This document shows, piece by piece, positions 20,270-30,056 of a stretch of 64,000 nt of DNA. Made by a program: the position numbers and the translations under genes. Origin of the DNA: Rana temporaria (Eukaryota; Chordata; Amphibia; Anura; Ranidae); the NCBI RefSeq assembly GCF_905171775.1, contig NC_053491.1:305939841-306003840 (forward strand), in the 5' to 3' direction. A model generated the notes under the pieces. It was not told the origin of the DNA. It made no database searches and saw only the letters and a list, made by a program, of their open reading frames with translations. How positions within the stretch are numbered: the stretch's first letter is position 1; every line of letters starts with the position of its first letter.

Positions 20270-22075
20270 TCAAACTGCAGCCTGCAGCACTGCCTGCATA
20301 AAGGCTGTTTCAGTATTCCTTCTTACGTCCAACTGGTAGAATCTTGTAAAGGTGTGGACAGAAGACCAGGTTGCCGCCTTGCAAACTTGAGCCATAGAGA
20401 TCTGGTGGTGTGCTGCCCAGGAGGCGCCCATGGCCCTAGCAGAATGAGCCTTTAATGATAACGGAGGAGGCAACCCTTTCAAGCCGTAGGCCTGAGTGAT
20501 TAACTGTTTAATCCACCTCGAGATGGTGGACTTTGCAGCTGCCTGCCCCTTCTTGGGCCCATCCGGTAAAATGAACAACACATCTGTTTTCCGAATGTTC
20601 TCTGTAGCTTTAAGATAGGCCTTCATGGCCCTAACAATATCCAAGGTATGCAGCAACCCTTCCTTTCTGGAAGTAGGTTTAGGAAAGAAGGATGGTAATA
20701 CCAAATCCTGGTTTAGATGAAAACTGGATAGAACGACCTTGTCCTTATGAAAAATAAGATATGGTTCCTTACAGGATAAGGCTGCCAGTTCCGATACTCT
20801 TCTGGCGGAAACCATGGCAACCAAAAATACTAACTTCCTTGTCAGTAAAACCAAAGGAATTTCAGCCAACGGCTCAAAAGGTTGTTTCTGTAAACTTGAC
20901 AGAACAAGATTTAAATCCCACGGACAAAGTGGGGATTTAACTGGAGGATTAATACGCAAGACCCCTTGAATGAAGGTCTTAACTAGCGAGTGGGTGGCCA
21001 GCGGCCGCTGAAACCACACTGACAAAGCTGAAATCTGTCCCTTGATTGTGCTTAATGCCAGTCCTTTATCCACTCCTAGCTGGAGAAAACGTAATACTCT
21101 ATCGATGGTAAATTTGCAAGAAAGCCATCGCTTGGACTCACACCAGCCTACATAGGCCTTCCAGACCCTGTAATAAATCACCCTAGAGACCGGTTTCCTG
21201 GCTCTGATTAGGGTAGAGATTACCTTCTGAGACAGACCTCTACCCCTGAGAATCAGGGATTCAGCTTCCAGGCCGTCAAATTTAGATGCCGTAAGGCAGG
21301 GTGGAGGATCGGACCTTGTGATAGCAGGTCTGGCCGTAGAGGAAGAGTCCAAGGGTCTCCCACTACCATCTTCAGGATTAGTGAATACCATGCCCTTCTG
21401 GGCCATGCTGGAGCTACCAGGATAACTGGTATGTGCTCCACCCTGATCCTGCGCAGCAGGCGGGGTAGTAACTGGAGCGGGGGAAATGCATAAAGAAGTT
21501 TGAACTGATACCAAGGGCAAACCAGCGCATCGGTCCCGCCGGCCATCGGATCCCTTGAGCGGGATATGAACCTGTCTAGCTTCTTGTTGAGTCTCGATGC
21601 CATAACATCCACGTCCGGCACTCCCCATCTTTGGCAGAGTGTCTGAAAGACCTGTGGATGTAGAGACCATTCCCCCGGCAACAGATTCTGGCGACTTAAG
21701 AAGTCCGCCTGAAGGTTGTCCACTCCTGGAATGAATATTGCGGATATGCAGGGCACATGAGCCTCTGCCCACAGGAGAATCAAGCTCACCTCTCTGAGCG
21801 GCTTGACTCTTGGTTCCCCCTTGGTGATTTATGTATGCCACGGCCGTGGCATTGTCTGATTGAATTCTCACCGGGAACCCCTGCAATTTGGACGTCCAAG
21901 CCCTGAGGGCTAGTCGAGCAGCTCTGAGCTCCAAGATGTTGATGGGCAACTGCTTCTCTGGCTTTGCCGAAGTACCCTGGCGAGTGCAACCATCCAAAAT
22001 TGCTCGGTTACTATCTTCCAAGCCACTGGGCTGAAAGACTTCCCCTTCAGTAGATTCTGAGGGTCTAACCACCAA
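20270..22075 (-). CDS. DIRS-A tyrosine recombinase ORF
   Basis: This open frame runs to 20270. The recombinase proper occupies roughly the last 340 codons (from about 21290 down); earlier codons overlap RNase H in other frames. Visible motifs are RGRGLSQKVISTLIRARKP (N-terminal core), the box I arginine in ASARRVSEL-like VSARRVSELAALS (about 20790-20825), the H-x-x-R box KAHSARAMGASWA (about 20420-20460) and the nucleophilic tyrosine in FTRFYQLDV (about 20325-20350). DIRS elements use this enzyme, not an integrase, to insert circular cDNA without target duplication. All four hallmark residues are present, so this domain may be intact; the true start is uncertain. Confidence 0.82.
   Translation of the reverse strand: MVVRPSESTEGEVFQPSGLEDSNRAILDGCTRQGTSAKPEKQLPINILELRAARLALRAWTSKLQGFPVRIQSDNATAVAYINHQGGTKSQAAQRGELDSPVGRGSCALHIRNIHSRSGQPSGGLLKSPESVAGGMVSTSTGLSDTLPKMGSAGRGCYGIETQQEARQVHIPLKGSDGRRDRCAGLPLVSVQTSLCISPAPVTTPPAAQDQGGAHTSYPGSSSMAQKGMVFTNPEDGSGRPLDSSSTARPAITRSDPPPCLTASKFDGLEAESLILRGRGLSQKVISTLIRARKPVSRVIYYRVWKAYVGWCESKRWLSCKFTIDRVLRFLQLGVDKGLALSTIKGQISALSVWFQRPLATHSLVKTFIQGVLRINPPVKSPLCPWDLNLVLSSLQKQPFEPLAEIPLVLLTRKLVFLVAMVSARRVSELAALSCKEPYLIFHKDKVVLSSFHLNQDLVLPSFFPKPTSRKEGLLHTLDIVRAMKAYLKATENIRKTDVLFILPDGPKKGQAAAKSTISRWIKQLITQAYGLKGLPPPLSLKAHSARAMGASWAAHHQISMAQVCKAATWSSVHTFTRFYQLDVRRNTETAFMQAVLQAAV
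21253..22075 (-). pseudogene. DIRS-A RNase H and methylase-like region, frameshifted
   Basis: RNase H motifs are split over two frames: LPINILELRAARLALRAW and VRIQSDNATAVAYINHQGG in one, then AEAHVPCISAIFIPGVDNLQ and ADFLSRQ in another from about 21789. The latter frame continues with WGVPDVDVMASRLNKKLDRF, then CPWYQFKLLYAFPP and VILVAPAWPRRAWY, the region that in DIRS elements precedes the recombinase and has been compared to a DNA methylase. It ends at 21253. It overlaps the recombinase frame, as is usual in this group. Confidence 0.7.
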
Positions 22076-23387
22076 CAGAGACTTTGTCGGACTCTTGATG
22101 AGAGCGGCAAAGGGATATCCAAGCCTGTGGCCTCCTGCTCCATGCTGACAGGATGGCTGCCTGCAGGATGCGAGTGTGGCTCTGGGCGTACGGTACCGCC
22201 TCGAATGTGGCCACCATCTTGCCTAGTAACCGCATACATAGGCGAACAGTTGGTTCTCTCTTGCTTAGAACCAATAGGATTAACTCCTTGATGGCTTTGA
22301 CCTTTATCAGAGGTAGAAACACCCTTTGTTGTTCTGTGTCTAACCTCATGCCGAGATATTCCAACTGCCTTGTGGGCTGGAATGCTGACTTTTCTTGATT
22401 TAGGACCCAGCCGAACCTCTCGAGGTACTGGACCGTGAGGGCCACTGCTCGTTCCAGGTCAGGAGACGAGTGATCTATGACTAGGAGGTCGTCCAGGTAC
22501 GCTAGGATCGTGACCCCTTGGATCCTTAGCTTGGCTAGGATTGTAGCTAGGACCTTCGTGAACACCCGGGGGGCCGTAGCCAACCCAAAAGGAAGCGCCA
22601 CGAATTGGTAATGACGCGAAGCCACCATAAAGCGTAGAAATCTTTGATGTGGCTGATGAATTGGAACATGAAGGTAGGCATCCTTTATATCTATGGATGC
22701 CATGAAGTCGTCCTTCTGGAGTGTGACAGCTGCTGACCCCACGGATTCCATCCGAAATGAGCAGACTTTTAGGTATGCATTTACCATCTTTAAGTCCAAA
22801 ATTGGCCTGATATCGCCATTGGGCTTTGGGATAAATAGGTTGGAGTAGAAACCCAGCCCTTGTTCTTGGACTGGTACCTCTACTATTACCTCCTGGGAGA
22901 GTAGAAGATTCAATGCCGCCATTAATACGGCTCCCTTCCCCGGATCGTTTGGTACCCTTGACTCCTGGAAATGAGGAGGAGGAAACTTTAGAAAGTCTAG
23001 TTTGTAGCCCGTAGCCACGGAAGACCGTACCCATCTGTCGGGAATGCTGGCCTCCCAAACCTCTGAAAAGAGACGCAGCCTTCCCCCCACCCTCGTGGGT
23101 GGGGGCGCCCCTTCATAAGGCCGGCTTGGGGGCTGGTTTTGCTGGTTTGCGAAACCACTGCTTCTTGCCTCCAGCGGCCTGTCCCTGCGATTTGTAGTTA
23201 AAGTTAAAGTTTGATCTTGCAGGAGGCCGTCGATACTGTTTGGTATTAGAGGGCCCCTGCCCAGGGGAGTACTGTCGTTTAAACGCAGGTCCTCGAAACT
23301 TTTTCTTGGTTGGCAAAAGAGTACTTTTGCCGCTTGAAATGGTCTGAATGTATTTATCCAGGTCTTCTCCGAAGAGTCGTTCTCCAT
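22065..23387 (-). CDS. DIRS-A reverse transcriptase ORF
   Basis: This frame of 440 codons shows the DIRS RT in order: PNGDIRPILDLKMVNAYL, SIDIKDAYLHVPIH, FVALPFGLATAPRVFTKVLA, the catalytic AYLDDLLVIDHS (about 22475-22515) and LEYLGMRLD. RT copies the element RNA into cDNA in cytoplasmic particles. The N-terminus overlaps gag, and the start chosen is the first ATG in frame. The frame is lost near 22070, just before RNase H: a short frame change to the 'MYAVTRQDG' frame and then to the RNase H frame breaks the polyprotein. DIRS-B keeps RT and RNase H in one frame here. Confidence 0.85.
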   Translation of the reverse strand: MENDSSEKTWINTFRPFQAAKVLFCQPRKSFEDLRLNDSTPLGRGPLIPNSIDGLLQDQTLTLTTNRRDRPLEARSSGFANQQNQPPSRPYEGAPPPTRVGGRLRLFSEVWEASIPDRWVRSSVATGYKLDFLKFPPPHFQESRVPNDPGKGAVLMAALNLLLSQEVIVEVPVQEQGLGFYSNLFIPKPNGDIRPILDLKMVNAYLKVCSFRMESVGSAAVTLQKDDFMASIDIKDAYLHVPIHQPHQRFLRFMVASRHYQFVALPFGLATAPRVFTKVLATILAKLRIQGVTILAYLDDLLVIDHSSPDLERAVALTVQYLERFGWVLNQEKSAFQPTRQLEYLGMRLDTEQQRVFLPLIKVKAIKELILLVLSKREPTVRLCMRLLGKMVATFEAVPYAQSHTRILQAAILSAWSRRPQAWISLCRSHQESDKVSVGG

Positions 23388-24363
23388 GGAAGGGGAACCC
23401 TACCAGGAGCTTCTTGCATGGGGGCTCTGCCTCCCAGCTCTTTAACCATAAGAGTCTTCTCATATGGATAAGGGATAACGATAAACGTGACGCTTGCTGG
23501 ATAGAATCCTTAATTGCGTCTACCGTAAAGCGTATGGCCCTAGGGACATCCGAAAATTCTTCTGCCTGCTGGGCAGGAATAAGTTTAAGCATCTGCTTAG
23601 TTTGATCCGATAATGCTTGTGCAACCCCAATCGCAGCCACAGCTGGCTGCACTACTGCCCCTGCAGTGGTGAAGGAGTTTTTTAGTAGCGTTTCCAAGCG
23701 TTTATCAACCGGATCCTTGAACACCTGTATGTTTTCTACAGGGCATGTTAAAGATTTGTTAACACATGAGATGGCTGCGTCCACCGCCGGGGTTGCCCAT
23801 CTCTTGGAAAATTTATTTTCCATAGGATATAAGGCAGAGAATCTTTTAGGTGGTAAAAAGATTCTATCTGGCTTGGTCCAATCTTGGAACATAACTTCCT
23901 CTAGTACAGGATGGATCGGAAAAACTGCGTTGTTTTGAGGCGTTCTTAGTGAGCCCAAAGCTGAAACCGTCGATACTTGGAGATCTGGTACTGGCAAGTT
24001 AAATGCTCTATGGACCAAGTCCGTTAAGGCTTGAACCCACCAGCTCTCCCCTTGGGAGGCTGCCCCAGACTCCTCCGGGTCCTCGATCCCCGAACCTGCT
24101 TGGTCCTTGTCAAAGAGGTCGTCCAATTCCCCTGCGGAAAGGACCTCCTCCTCTGAGGGTCCACGCTCGGGCGACGGAGATCTATTCCGTTTTCTGCCCC
24201 GCATAGCCTTGGCTATCATTTTTTCCATTCTTTTTTCCATCTCTTTTAAAGAGGTGGACAGTACCTCGTCCGTGACCACCCTAGGGTTGGACTGACCCGT
24301 GCCAGCCCCAGCCCCAGATCCCGATGGTCCCACCAAGGCTCCCTCTCGGGAAAGCAGCGGCAT
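23113..24363 (-). CDS. DIRS-A gag-like ORF
   Basis: This open frame of 416 codons has an N-terminal low-complexity region (GPSGSGAGAGTGQSN), a basic stretch (RGRKRNRSPSPERG), an acidic patch (EEEVLSAGELDDLFDKDQ), a conserved core ending HMRRLLWLKSWEAEPPCKKL, and a basic Gln/Lys-rich tail. Such ORF1 proteins of DIRS elements are thought to bind RNA in the particle. The frame is open upstream of the ATG; the start codon used in DIRS-B (MGPKGSG) corresponds to an ATT here (ATG changed), so translation would have to begin at 24363. The 3' part overlaps the RT ORF by about 275 nt in another frame. Confidence 0.75.
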   Translation of the reverse strand: MPLLSREGALVGPSGSGAGAGTGQSNPRVVTDEVLSTSLKEMEKRMEKMIAKAMRGRKRNRSPSPERGPSEEEVLSAGELDDLFDKDQAGSGIEDPEESGAASQGESWWVQALTDLVHRAFNLPVPDLQVSTVSALGSLRTPQNNAVFPIHPVLEEVMFQDWTKPDRIFLPPKRFSALYPMENKFSKRWATPAVDAAISCVNKSLTCPVENIQVFKDPVDKRLETLLKNSFTTAGAVVQPAVAAIGVAQALSDQTKQMLKLIPAQQAEEFSDVPRAIRFTVDAIKDSIQQASRLSLSLIHMRRLLWLKSWEAEPPCKKLLVGFPFHGERLFGEDLDKYIQTISSGKSTLLPTKKKFRGPAFKRQYSPGQGPSNTKQYRRPPARSNFNFNYKSQGQAAGGKKQWFRKPAKPAPKPAL

Positions 24364-25560
24364 AACTTTGTCCGAGACCTCAGACTCTCTGGGGGAATCC
24401 CCACCTCTTGTACCCTCTGAACCAGATGCAATGGTACAATACCAAGGTACGCCCGCTAACTTAACGGTGTTTTGGAATTTATAAATAAATTACCCAAAAA
24501 CCCTTTGGGGGATAAAAAATGCCTTCTCTCCTTTTAATGTTTTTTTTTTTTTTTTTTTTTTAAACCAAAGAGAGAAAAAACATTCTGTCCCCCTTCGTAG
24601 TATTGCCAAAGAAAAAACTGCTGAGAAAAACAAAAAGAACAGCCTATCTCCAGGCTTCAGGACAGTCTTTCAAGGCTGTAGTATTCTTTTTTGGCCACTG
24701 TGTGTCCTCGGCGCCCCGTGCTGCCGCTCTGGTCTCTTCCTCTCTCAGTTCCAGCATACACTGAGCTGGGAACGAATGGAAGGGCCGCCCCTTCCTTAGA
24801 CATACTGGCCCGCCCTTCCCCCCTCAGCTAACGGCGCGAAATTGCGCCCATATCACGGGGACGCGCGCGCCCGCCGGCGGGGGGGGGGGGTAGGGAGCCA
24901 CACGAGGAGGCCAGCGTTTGCCTGTCACCCAGGCTAGGAGGAAGAAACCTATGCAGCAATCGCCTGGAGGCTTGCAGGTAAGCACAGCTCTCTTACACAC
25001 ACACACACACACAGCCTCTCAATGCTTTACAATACTACCAGGGAGGTCACCTTTTATGGGGAAATAACACATAGAGCCATCCTATCCTAAGACATGTGAC
25101 TCACTTTGCCAGATGCAGAGCATAACTTCAGGCATGTCCCCCTGTGACCCCCCCCCCCAGAAAAACCTGCTGCGAACCAAGTTCCCCAAGTTTCCCCTCA
25201 CTTACCTGCTCCATGCCGCAGGACTTTGCACAGCAAGAGGCCCAATCTTCCCCCATCTCCGTGGGGCATTGACCTTCAGGCCCTGGGTTCCTATGAAGGA
25301 TCCACTGTCCTGGGCCCATATAGCACTCTGGCAACAGAAACATTAGGCCCCCAAAGGTTTCTAAGTTCTGGGCCCAGGGTCCAGCTCTCTAAAAAGAAAG
25401 CATTATGGGCTATACCCCATTGGTTTGGGGTCCGGTTACTGACCACTTTAGCGCTGAGGCCGTTGGACAGAACCGGTTAGCCCACCTTAATCCCAAGGAT
25501 GTGGAGGCAAGCTAAACCATGACCAACACCTAAGACACTGGCGTAAAAACTGAGGTACTC
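24364..25560 (-). other. DIRS-A 5' untranslated region
   Basis: No gene. It contains an 18-20 base T run (24541-24562), a G run of 11 (24882-24892) and a (CA)n tract (24993-25012). The sequence is colinear with the DIRS-B leader (30130-31300): both have 'tacctgctccatgccgcagg', caagaggcccaatcttcccc and cttggggcc-type blocks. Confidence 0.6.
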
Positions 25561-25913
25561 CTCCTATGGGAGGGGGTTATATAGGGAGGGGACTTTCTGT
25601 TTGAGATTGCCAGTGTCCATCACCTGAAGGTACTCCATATAACCCATATAGTAATGAATATGCCGCTCTGTGTCCCGTGATGTACGATAAAGAAAAGGGA
25701 TTTTTATATACAGCTTACCTGTAAAATCCTTTTCTTGGAGTACCTCAGTTTTGTTAATTCAGAAAGTAACCATTTTAAATATCATAATAAATCCAAATTA
25801 AATCCAAAACAAATATAATTAATTAATTCATTCATTCATTAATTATTCAAGGATGCCCCCGATCCCGAGGATCTCAAATCGCAGCCTGCAGCACTGCCTG
25901 CCCAAAGGCTGCA

Positions 25914-27201
25914 TCAGCCTTTTCTCCTGACGTCCAACTGGTAAAATTTTGTGAACGTGTGGACTGATGACCAGGTCGCTGCCTTGCAAACCTGAGCCAT
26001 AGAGATCTGGTGGTGTGCTGCCCAGGAGGCACTCATGGCTCTAGTAGAATGGGCCTTTACTGACAAAGGCGGAGGCAATCCCCTCAAGCCGTAGGCCTGA
26101 CTAATTAATTGTTTAACCCATCTAGCGATGGTAGCTTTAGATGCTGCCTGACCCATCTTGGGTCCTTCCGTCAGGATGAACAAAATATCCGTCTTACGAA
26201 ACTTTTCTGTAGCCTTAAGGTAGACCTTAATGGCCCTGACAATATCCAAGGTATGTAGCAAGCCCTCCTTTCTAGAAGTGGGCTTTGGAAAGAAGGATGG
26301 CAGGATCAAATCCTGGTTTAAGTGAAAACTGGACACAACCTTAGGCAGAAAAGACTGATGCGGACGGAGAACCACCCTGTCTTTATGCAGAATGAGGTAT
26401 GGTTCTCTACAAGACAAGGCTGCCAGCTCTGACACTCTTCTAGCAGAGGCCATAGCAACCAAAAATACTAACTTTCTAGTGAGTAACACCAAAGGAACCT
26501 CCGCCAGAGGTTTAAAGGTTTGTAGAGCCGACAAAACAAGATTCAAATCCCACGGACAAAGCGGAGATTTGATGGGGGGATTAAATGCGCAAGACCCCCT
26601 GCAAGAAAGTCTTAACCAAAGAGTGCGTGGCCAAAGGCCTCTGAAACCACACTGATAAAGCAGAAATCTGTCCGTTGATAGTGCTTAAGGCCAAATTTTT
26701 GTCCACTCCTAGCTGGAGAAAACGCAATACCCTCCAAACCCTGTAATAAATTACTCTGGAGACTGGCTTTCTAGCCTTAATCAGAGTAGAAATACCCTGG
26801 CTAGATAGGCCCCTACCCTTGAGAATCAGGGATTCAGCCGCCAAGCCGTCAAATTTAGATGCCGTATAGCAGGGTGGAGGATCGGGCCTTGAGAGAGTAG
26901 GTCTGGCCGAAGTGGAAGGGTCCAGGGTTCCCACACTGACATTCTCACGATCAGTGAGTACCATGACCTCCGGGGCCATGCCGGGGCTATCAGAATAACT
27001 GGTTTGCTCTCTACCCTGATCCTGCGCAGCAGGCGGGGCAGCATTTGTAACGGGGGGAAGGTATACAGCAGATTGAACTGATGCCAAGGGCAAACCAACG
27101 CATCGGTTCCACAGGCCAGAGGGTCCCTTGTCCGGGATATGAACTTGCTCAGCTTCCTGTTGAACCTCAATGCCATGATGTCTACATCCGGAAATTCCCA
27201 T
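25914..27201 (-). pseudogene. DIRS-B tyrosine recombinase, broken
   Basis: Two frames. 26581-27201 carries ESLILKGRGLSSQGISTLIK and VLRFLQLGVDKNLALSTING, and 25914-26546 carries MASARRVSELAALSCREP, then KAHSTRAMSASWAAHHQ and FTKFYQLDV. Catalytic R, H-x-x-R and Y are all present, but there is a deletion of the 'YVGWCESKRWLSCKFTID' segment seen in DIRS-A and a frame break near 26560-26585. Confidence 0.8.
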
Positions 27202-27873
27202 TTCTGGCAGATCTCTTGAAAGACCTGGGGATCATTCCCCTGGAACCAGCTGCTGACGACTTAAGAAGTCCGCCTGTAAATTGTCCACCCCGGGGATAAA
27301 AATTGCCGAGATGCATGGTACATGTGCCTCTGCCCACCGAAAAATTAAGTTCACTTCCCTTTGGGCAGCTTGACTCTTCATGCCCCCTTGGTGGTTTATA
27401 TATTCCACCGCCGTGGCATTGTCGGACTGCACTCTCACCGGAGACCCTTGCAGCTTGGGTGTCCAAGCCTTTAAGGCTAACCGTGCAGCTATGATTTCCA
27501 AGACATTGATTGGCAGAAGTCTTTCCGACTCTGCCCAAACCCCCTGCTGGATCTGCCCGACCAATACCCTTCCCCAGCCCATTAGGCTGGCATCTGTGGT
27601 CACCATCTTCCAGATGGGACTGAAAGATTTTCCTTTTAGCAGATTCCGAGGTATTAGCCACCAGCAGAGACTTTGCCGGACCTTTGACGAAAGGGTTAAA
27701 GGAAGATCCAGGGCTTGTGGATCTTTGCTCCATGCTGACAGAATGGCTGCCTGCAGGACTCGAGTGTGAACCTGAGCATATGGCACCGCCTCGAAGGTGG
27801 CCACCAGTTTGCCCAGTAATCGCATACACAATCGAATAGTTGGCTCTCTTTTGCTTAGAACCAACTGGATCAA
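26826..27873 (-). pseudogene. DIRS-B RNase H and methylase-like region
   Basis: 27232-27873 is a continuous frame with the RT tail (RLLGKLVATFEAVPYAQVHT) and RNase H (LPINVLEIIAARLALKAW, VQSDNATAVEYINHQGG, PGVDNLQADFLSRQ). The frame changes near 27230 and continues at 26826-27176 with ALRFNRKLSKFISRTRDPLA, then PWHQFNLLYTFPPLQ and VILIAPAWPRRSWY. It shows the frame that DIRS-A has lost at 22070. Confidence 0.75.
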
Positions 27874-27996
27874 TTCTCTGATCCCTTAGAATTTCGCTAA
27901 AGGTAGGAACACCTTCTGCTGTTCCGTGTCTAGCAGCATGCCGAGGTATTCCAAACGTTTCGTGGGTTGCAAAGCCGATTTTTCTTGGTTTAAAAC

Positions 27997-28656
27997 TCAA
28001 CCGAATAGCTTGAGGTACTGAACCGTAAGGGCTACTGCTCGACTCAGGCCGGGAGCAGAGTGATCTATGATCAGGAGGTCATCCAAATAAGCCAGGATCG
28101 AGATTCCCTGGGTCCTTAGATTGGCCAAGATGGGAGCCAGGACCTTCGTAAAAACCCGGGGGGCCGTAGCCAGCCCGAAGGGGAGAGCCACAAATTGATA
28201 GTGGCACCCCGCGATTGCAAAGCGCAGGAACCTTTGACGCCCCTGAAAAATTGGAACATGAAGATACGCGTCCTTTATGTCTATCGAGGCCAAAAAATCG
28301 TCCTGCTACAAGGCCGCGGCTGCTGATCGTATGGATTCCATCCGAAAGGACCGAATCCTCAGGTAAGAGTTTAGAATCTTCAGATCCAGGATTGGCCTTA
28401 CATCCCTGTTGGGCTTTGGAACGATAAACAGATTGGAGTAAAAGCCTAGCTTGCGCTCCTGGGCTGGCACTTCTATGATTACCCCCTGGTTTAGAAGAGG
28501 ATCCAAAGCTGTCAGCAGAGATGCCTTTACCGGATCGTTTGGAACTCTTGATTCCTGAAAATGAGGAAGGGGAAACTCCAGAAATTCTATCTTGTAGTCG
28601 GCCGCCACCAAGGAAAGAACCCATGTCTGGGATCTTGGCTTCCCAAACTTTTGCAA
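27997..28656 (-). pseudogene. DIRS-B reverse transcriptase, frameshifted
   Basis: 28306-28656 carries EFPLPHFQESRVPNDP and PILDLKILNSYLRIRS. After a frame change, 27997-28293 carries SIDIKDAYLHVPIFQGRQ, FVALPFGLATAPRVFTKVLA and the intact catalytic AYLDDLLIIDHS. At least one indel near 28300 (ctgctacaaggccgcgg) and a stop near 28000 break the gene. Confidence 0.8.
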
Positions 28657-28925
28657 AGAATCAAAGCCTTCCCCCCACCCGATTGAGTGCCCCCTTCATA
28701 AAGCGGACTTGGGGGGCTGGTTTAGTTGGCTTGCGAGACCATGGTCTCTTGCTACCTGCGGCCTGCGACTTATTACCAATGTTTGATCGTGCAGGAGGCC
28801 GTCGATACTGCCTGGAGGCCGAGGGCCCTGGGGCTGGAGACTGTTGCCGCTTAAACGTAGTGCCTCGAGATCTCTTTTTGACTGGTAGAAGTGTACTTTT
28901 GCCACTTGATATCGTCTGTATGTAC

Positions 28926-30056
28926 TTATCTAGATCTTCCCCAAAGTCTTCCTCTGTGAAATGGAAAACCCGCTAAGAGCTTCTTACACAGAGTTTCTGC
29001 CGACCAATTCTTTAGCCACAGGAGCCTTTGCATATGTACTAAGAACAGTGACAAACGGGAAGCCTGTTGGATGGAGTCCTTTATGGCATCCACCGCAAAA
29101 CACAGAGCCCTGGGGAGGTTGGCCAGATCCTGCGCTTGCTGAGCCGGAACCTCCCTTAACATCTGCTTTGTCCGGTCCTTTAACGCCTGACAAATGCCTA
29201 TCGCAGCAACCGCTGGCTGTACGACTGCCCCCGCCATAGCAAAAGAGGCTTTCAAAAGGGTATCTAACCGCTTATCGACCGGATCCTTGAACATCTGTAT
29301 GTACTCCACCGGGCAAGTTAAAGAGTTATTTACGCAGTAGACTGCTGCATCCACAGCAGGAAGCACCCACTTCTTTGAAAACTTTTCTTCCATGGGGTAG
29401 AGGACAGAAAACCTCTTCGGAGGTACAAATAGTCTGTCGGGCCGTACCCAATCTTGAAAAATCAAGTCCTCCAACAAAGTATGGACCGGAAATACTGCGT
29501 TACTCAACGGTGCTTTCAAAGAGCCCAAGGAAGACACAGCAGGAATCTGAGGCCCTGGCAAGGGCAGCTTAAAAGCCGAGCGGACCATGTCCGTCAAGGA
29601 CTGGACCCAAAGATTCTCTGCTTGGGAGACCGAAAATGGTTCCCCAATAGTGGACTCCTCAATGTCTGAACCCTCTAGGTTCTGCTCCGTTTGGTCCTCC
29701 TGGGATTCTAACTCCTCGGGGGAGAGAATCTCAGCATCTGAGGACACCAACTTAGGTGACGGAGATCTAGTCCACTTCTTGCCTGCAAGAGAATTTGTAA
29801 ATAACGTTGTCAATCTCTGTTCTAGCCCCTCCAGGGAGACAGCTAGCATTTCCTCCGTGACAAACACTGGGTTGGGTAGAATGGGGCCAGCCACAGCACC
29901 CACCACACCTAATGGCTCCACAAAGGCGGCGTCCTCCAGCTTTTCAGGAGAGGACAGAACTGGTATAGCCTGGCTAAGATCCTCAGAGCTAAAGGGGGAA
30001 CCCTTCTGTTTCTTTGCATTTTTAGCACTCTTAGTCCCCGAACCTTTAGGGCCCAT
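28926..30056 (-). CDS. DIRS-B gag-like ORF
   Basis: This frame of about 377 codons starts at ATG 30056 (MGPKGSGTKSAKNAKKQKGS). It is alignable with DIRS-A gag over its whole length, for example KWTRSPSPKLVSSDAEILSP, NAVFPVHTLLEDLIFQDWVR, then PDRLFVPPKRFSVLYPMEE, and VHMQRLLWLKNWSAETLCKK. The frame is lost near 28926, where A continues with FGEDLDKYIQTISSGK. It is presumed a particle protein. The long frame may be partly preserved by chance, given the decay downstream. Confidence 0.7.
   Translation of the reverse strand: MGPKGSGTKSAKNAKKQKGSPFSSEDLSQAIPVLSSPEKLEDAAFVEPLGVVGAVAGPILPNPVFVTEEMLAVSLEGLEQRLTTLFTNSLAGKKWTRSPSPKLVSSDAEILSPEELESQEDQTEQNLEGSDIEESTIGEPFSVSQAENLWVQSLTDMVRSAFKLPLPGPQIPAVSSLGSLKAPLSNAVFPVHTLLEDLIFQDWVRPDRLFVPPKRFSVLYPMEEKFSKKWVLPAVDAAVYCVNNSLTCPVEYIQMFKDPVDKRLDTLLKASFAMAGAVVQPAVAAIGICQALKDRTKQMLREVPAQQAQDLANLPRALCFAVDAIKDSIQQASRLSLFLVHMQRLLWLKNWSAETLCKKLLAGFPFHRGRLWGRSR

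Larger units (their letters stand above)
19764..25697 (-). mobile_element. DIRS retrotransposon A, nearly complete
   Basis: This element of about 5.9 kb is on the minus strand with inverted terminal repeats at 19764-20110 and about 25560-25697. They share the phrases 'ggacacagagcggcatattc', attactatatggg and, inverted, 'tccatcacctgaaggtactcc'. The order on the coding strand is 5' UTR, gag-like ORF, RT/RNase H/methylase-like ORF, then tyrosine recombinase. There is no target duplication, as expected for recombinase-mediated DIRS integration. It is the best-preserved DIRS in the window, but its pol is frameshifted. Confidence 0.88.
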
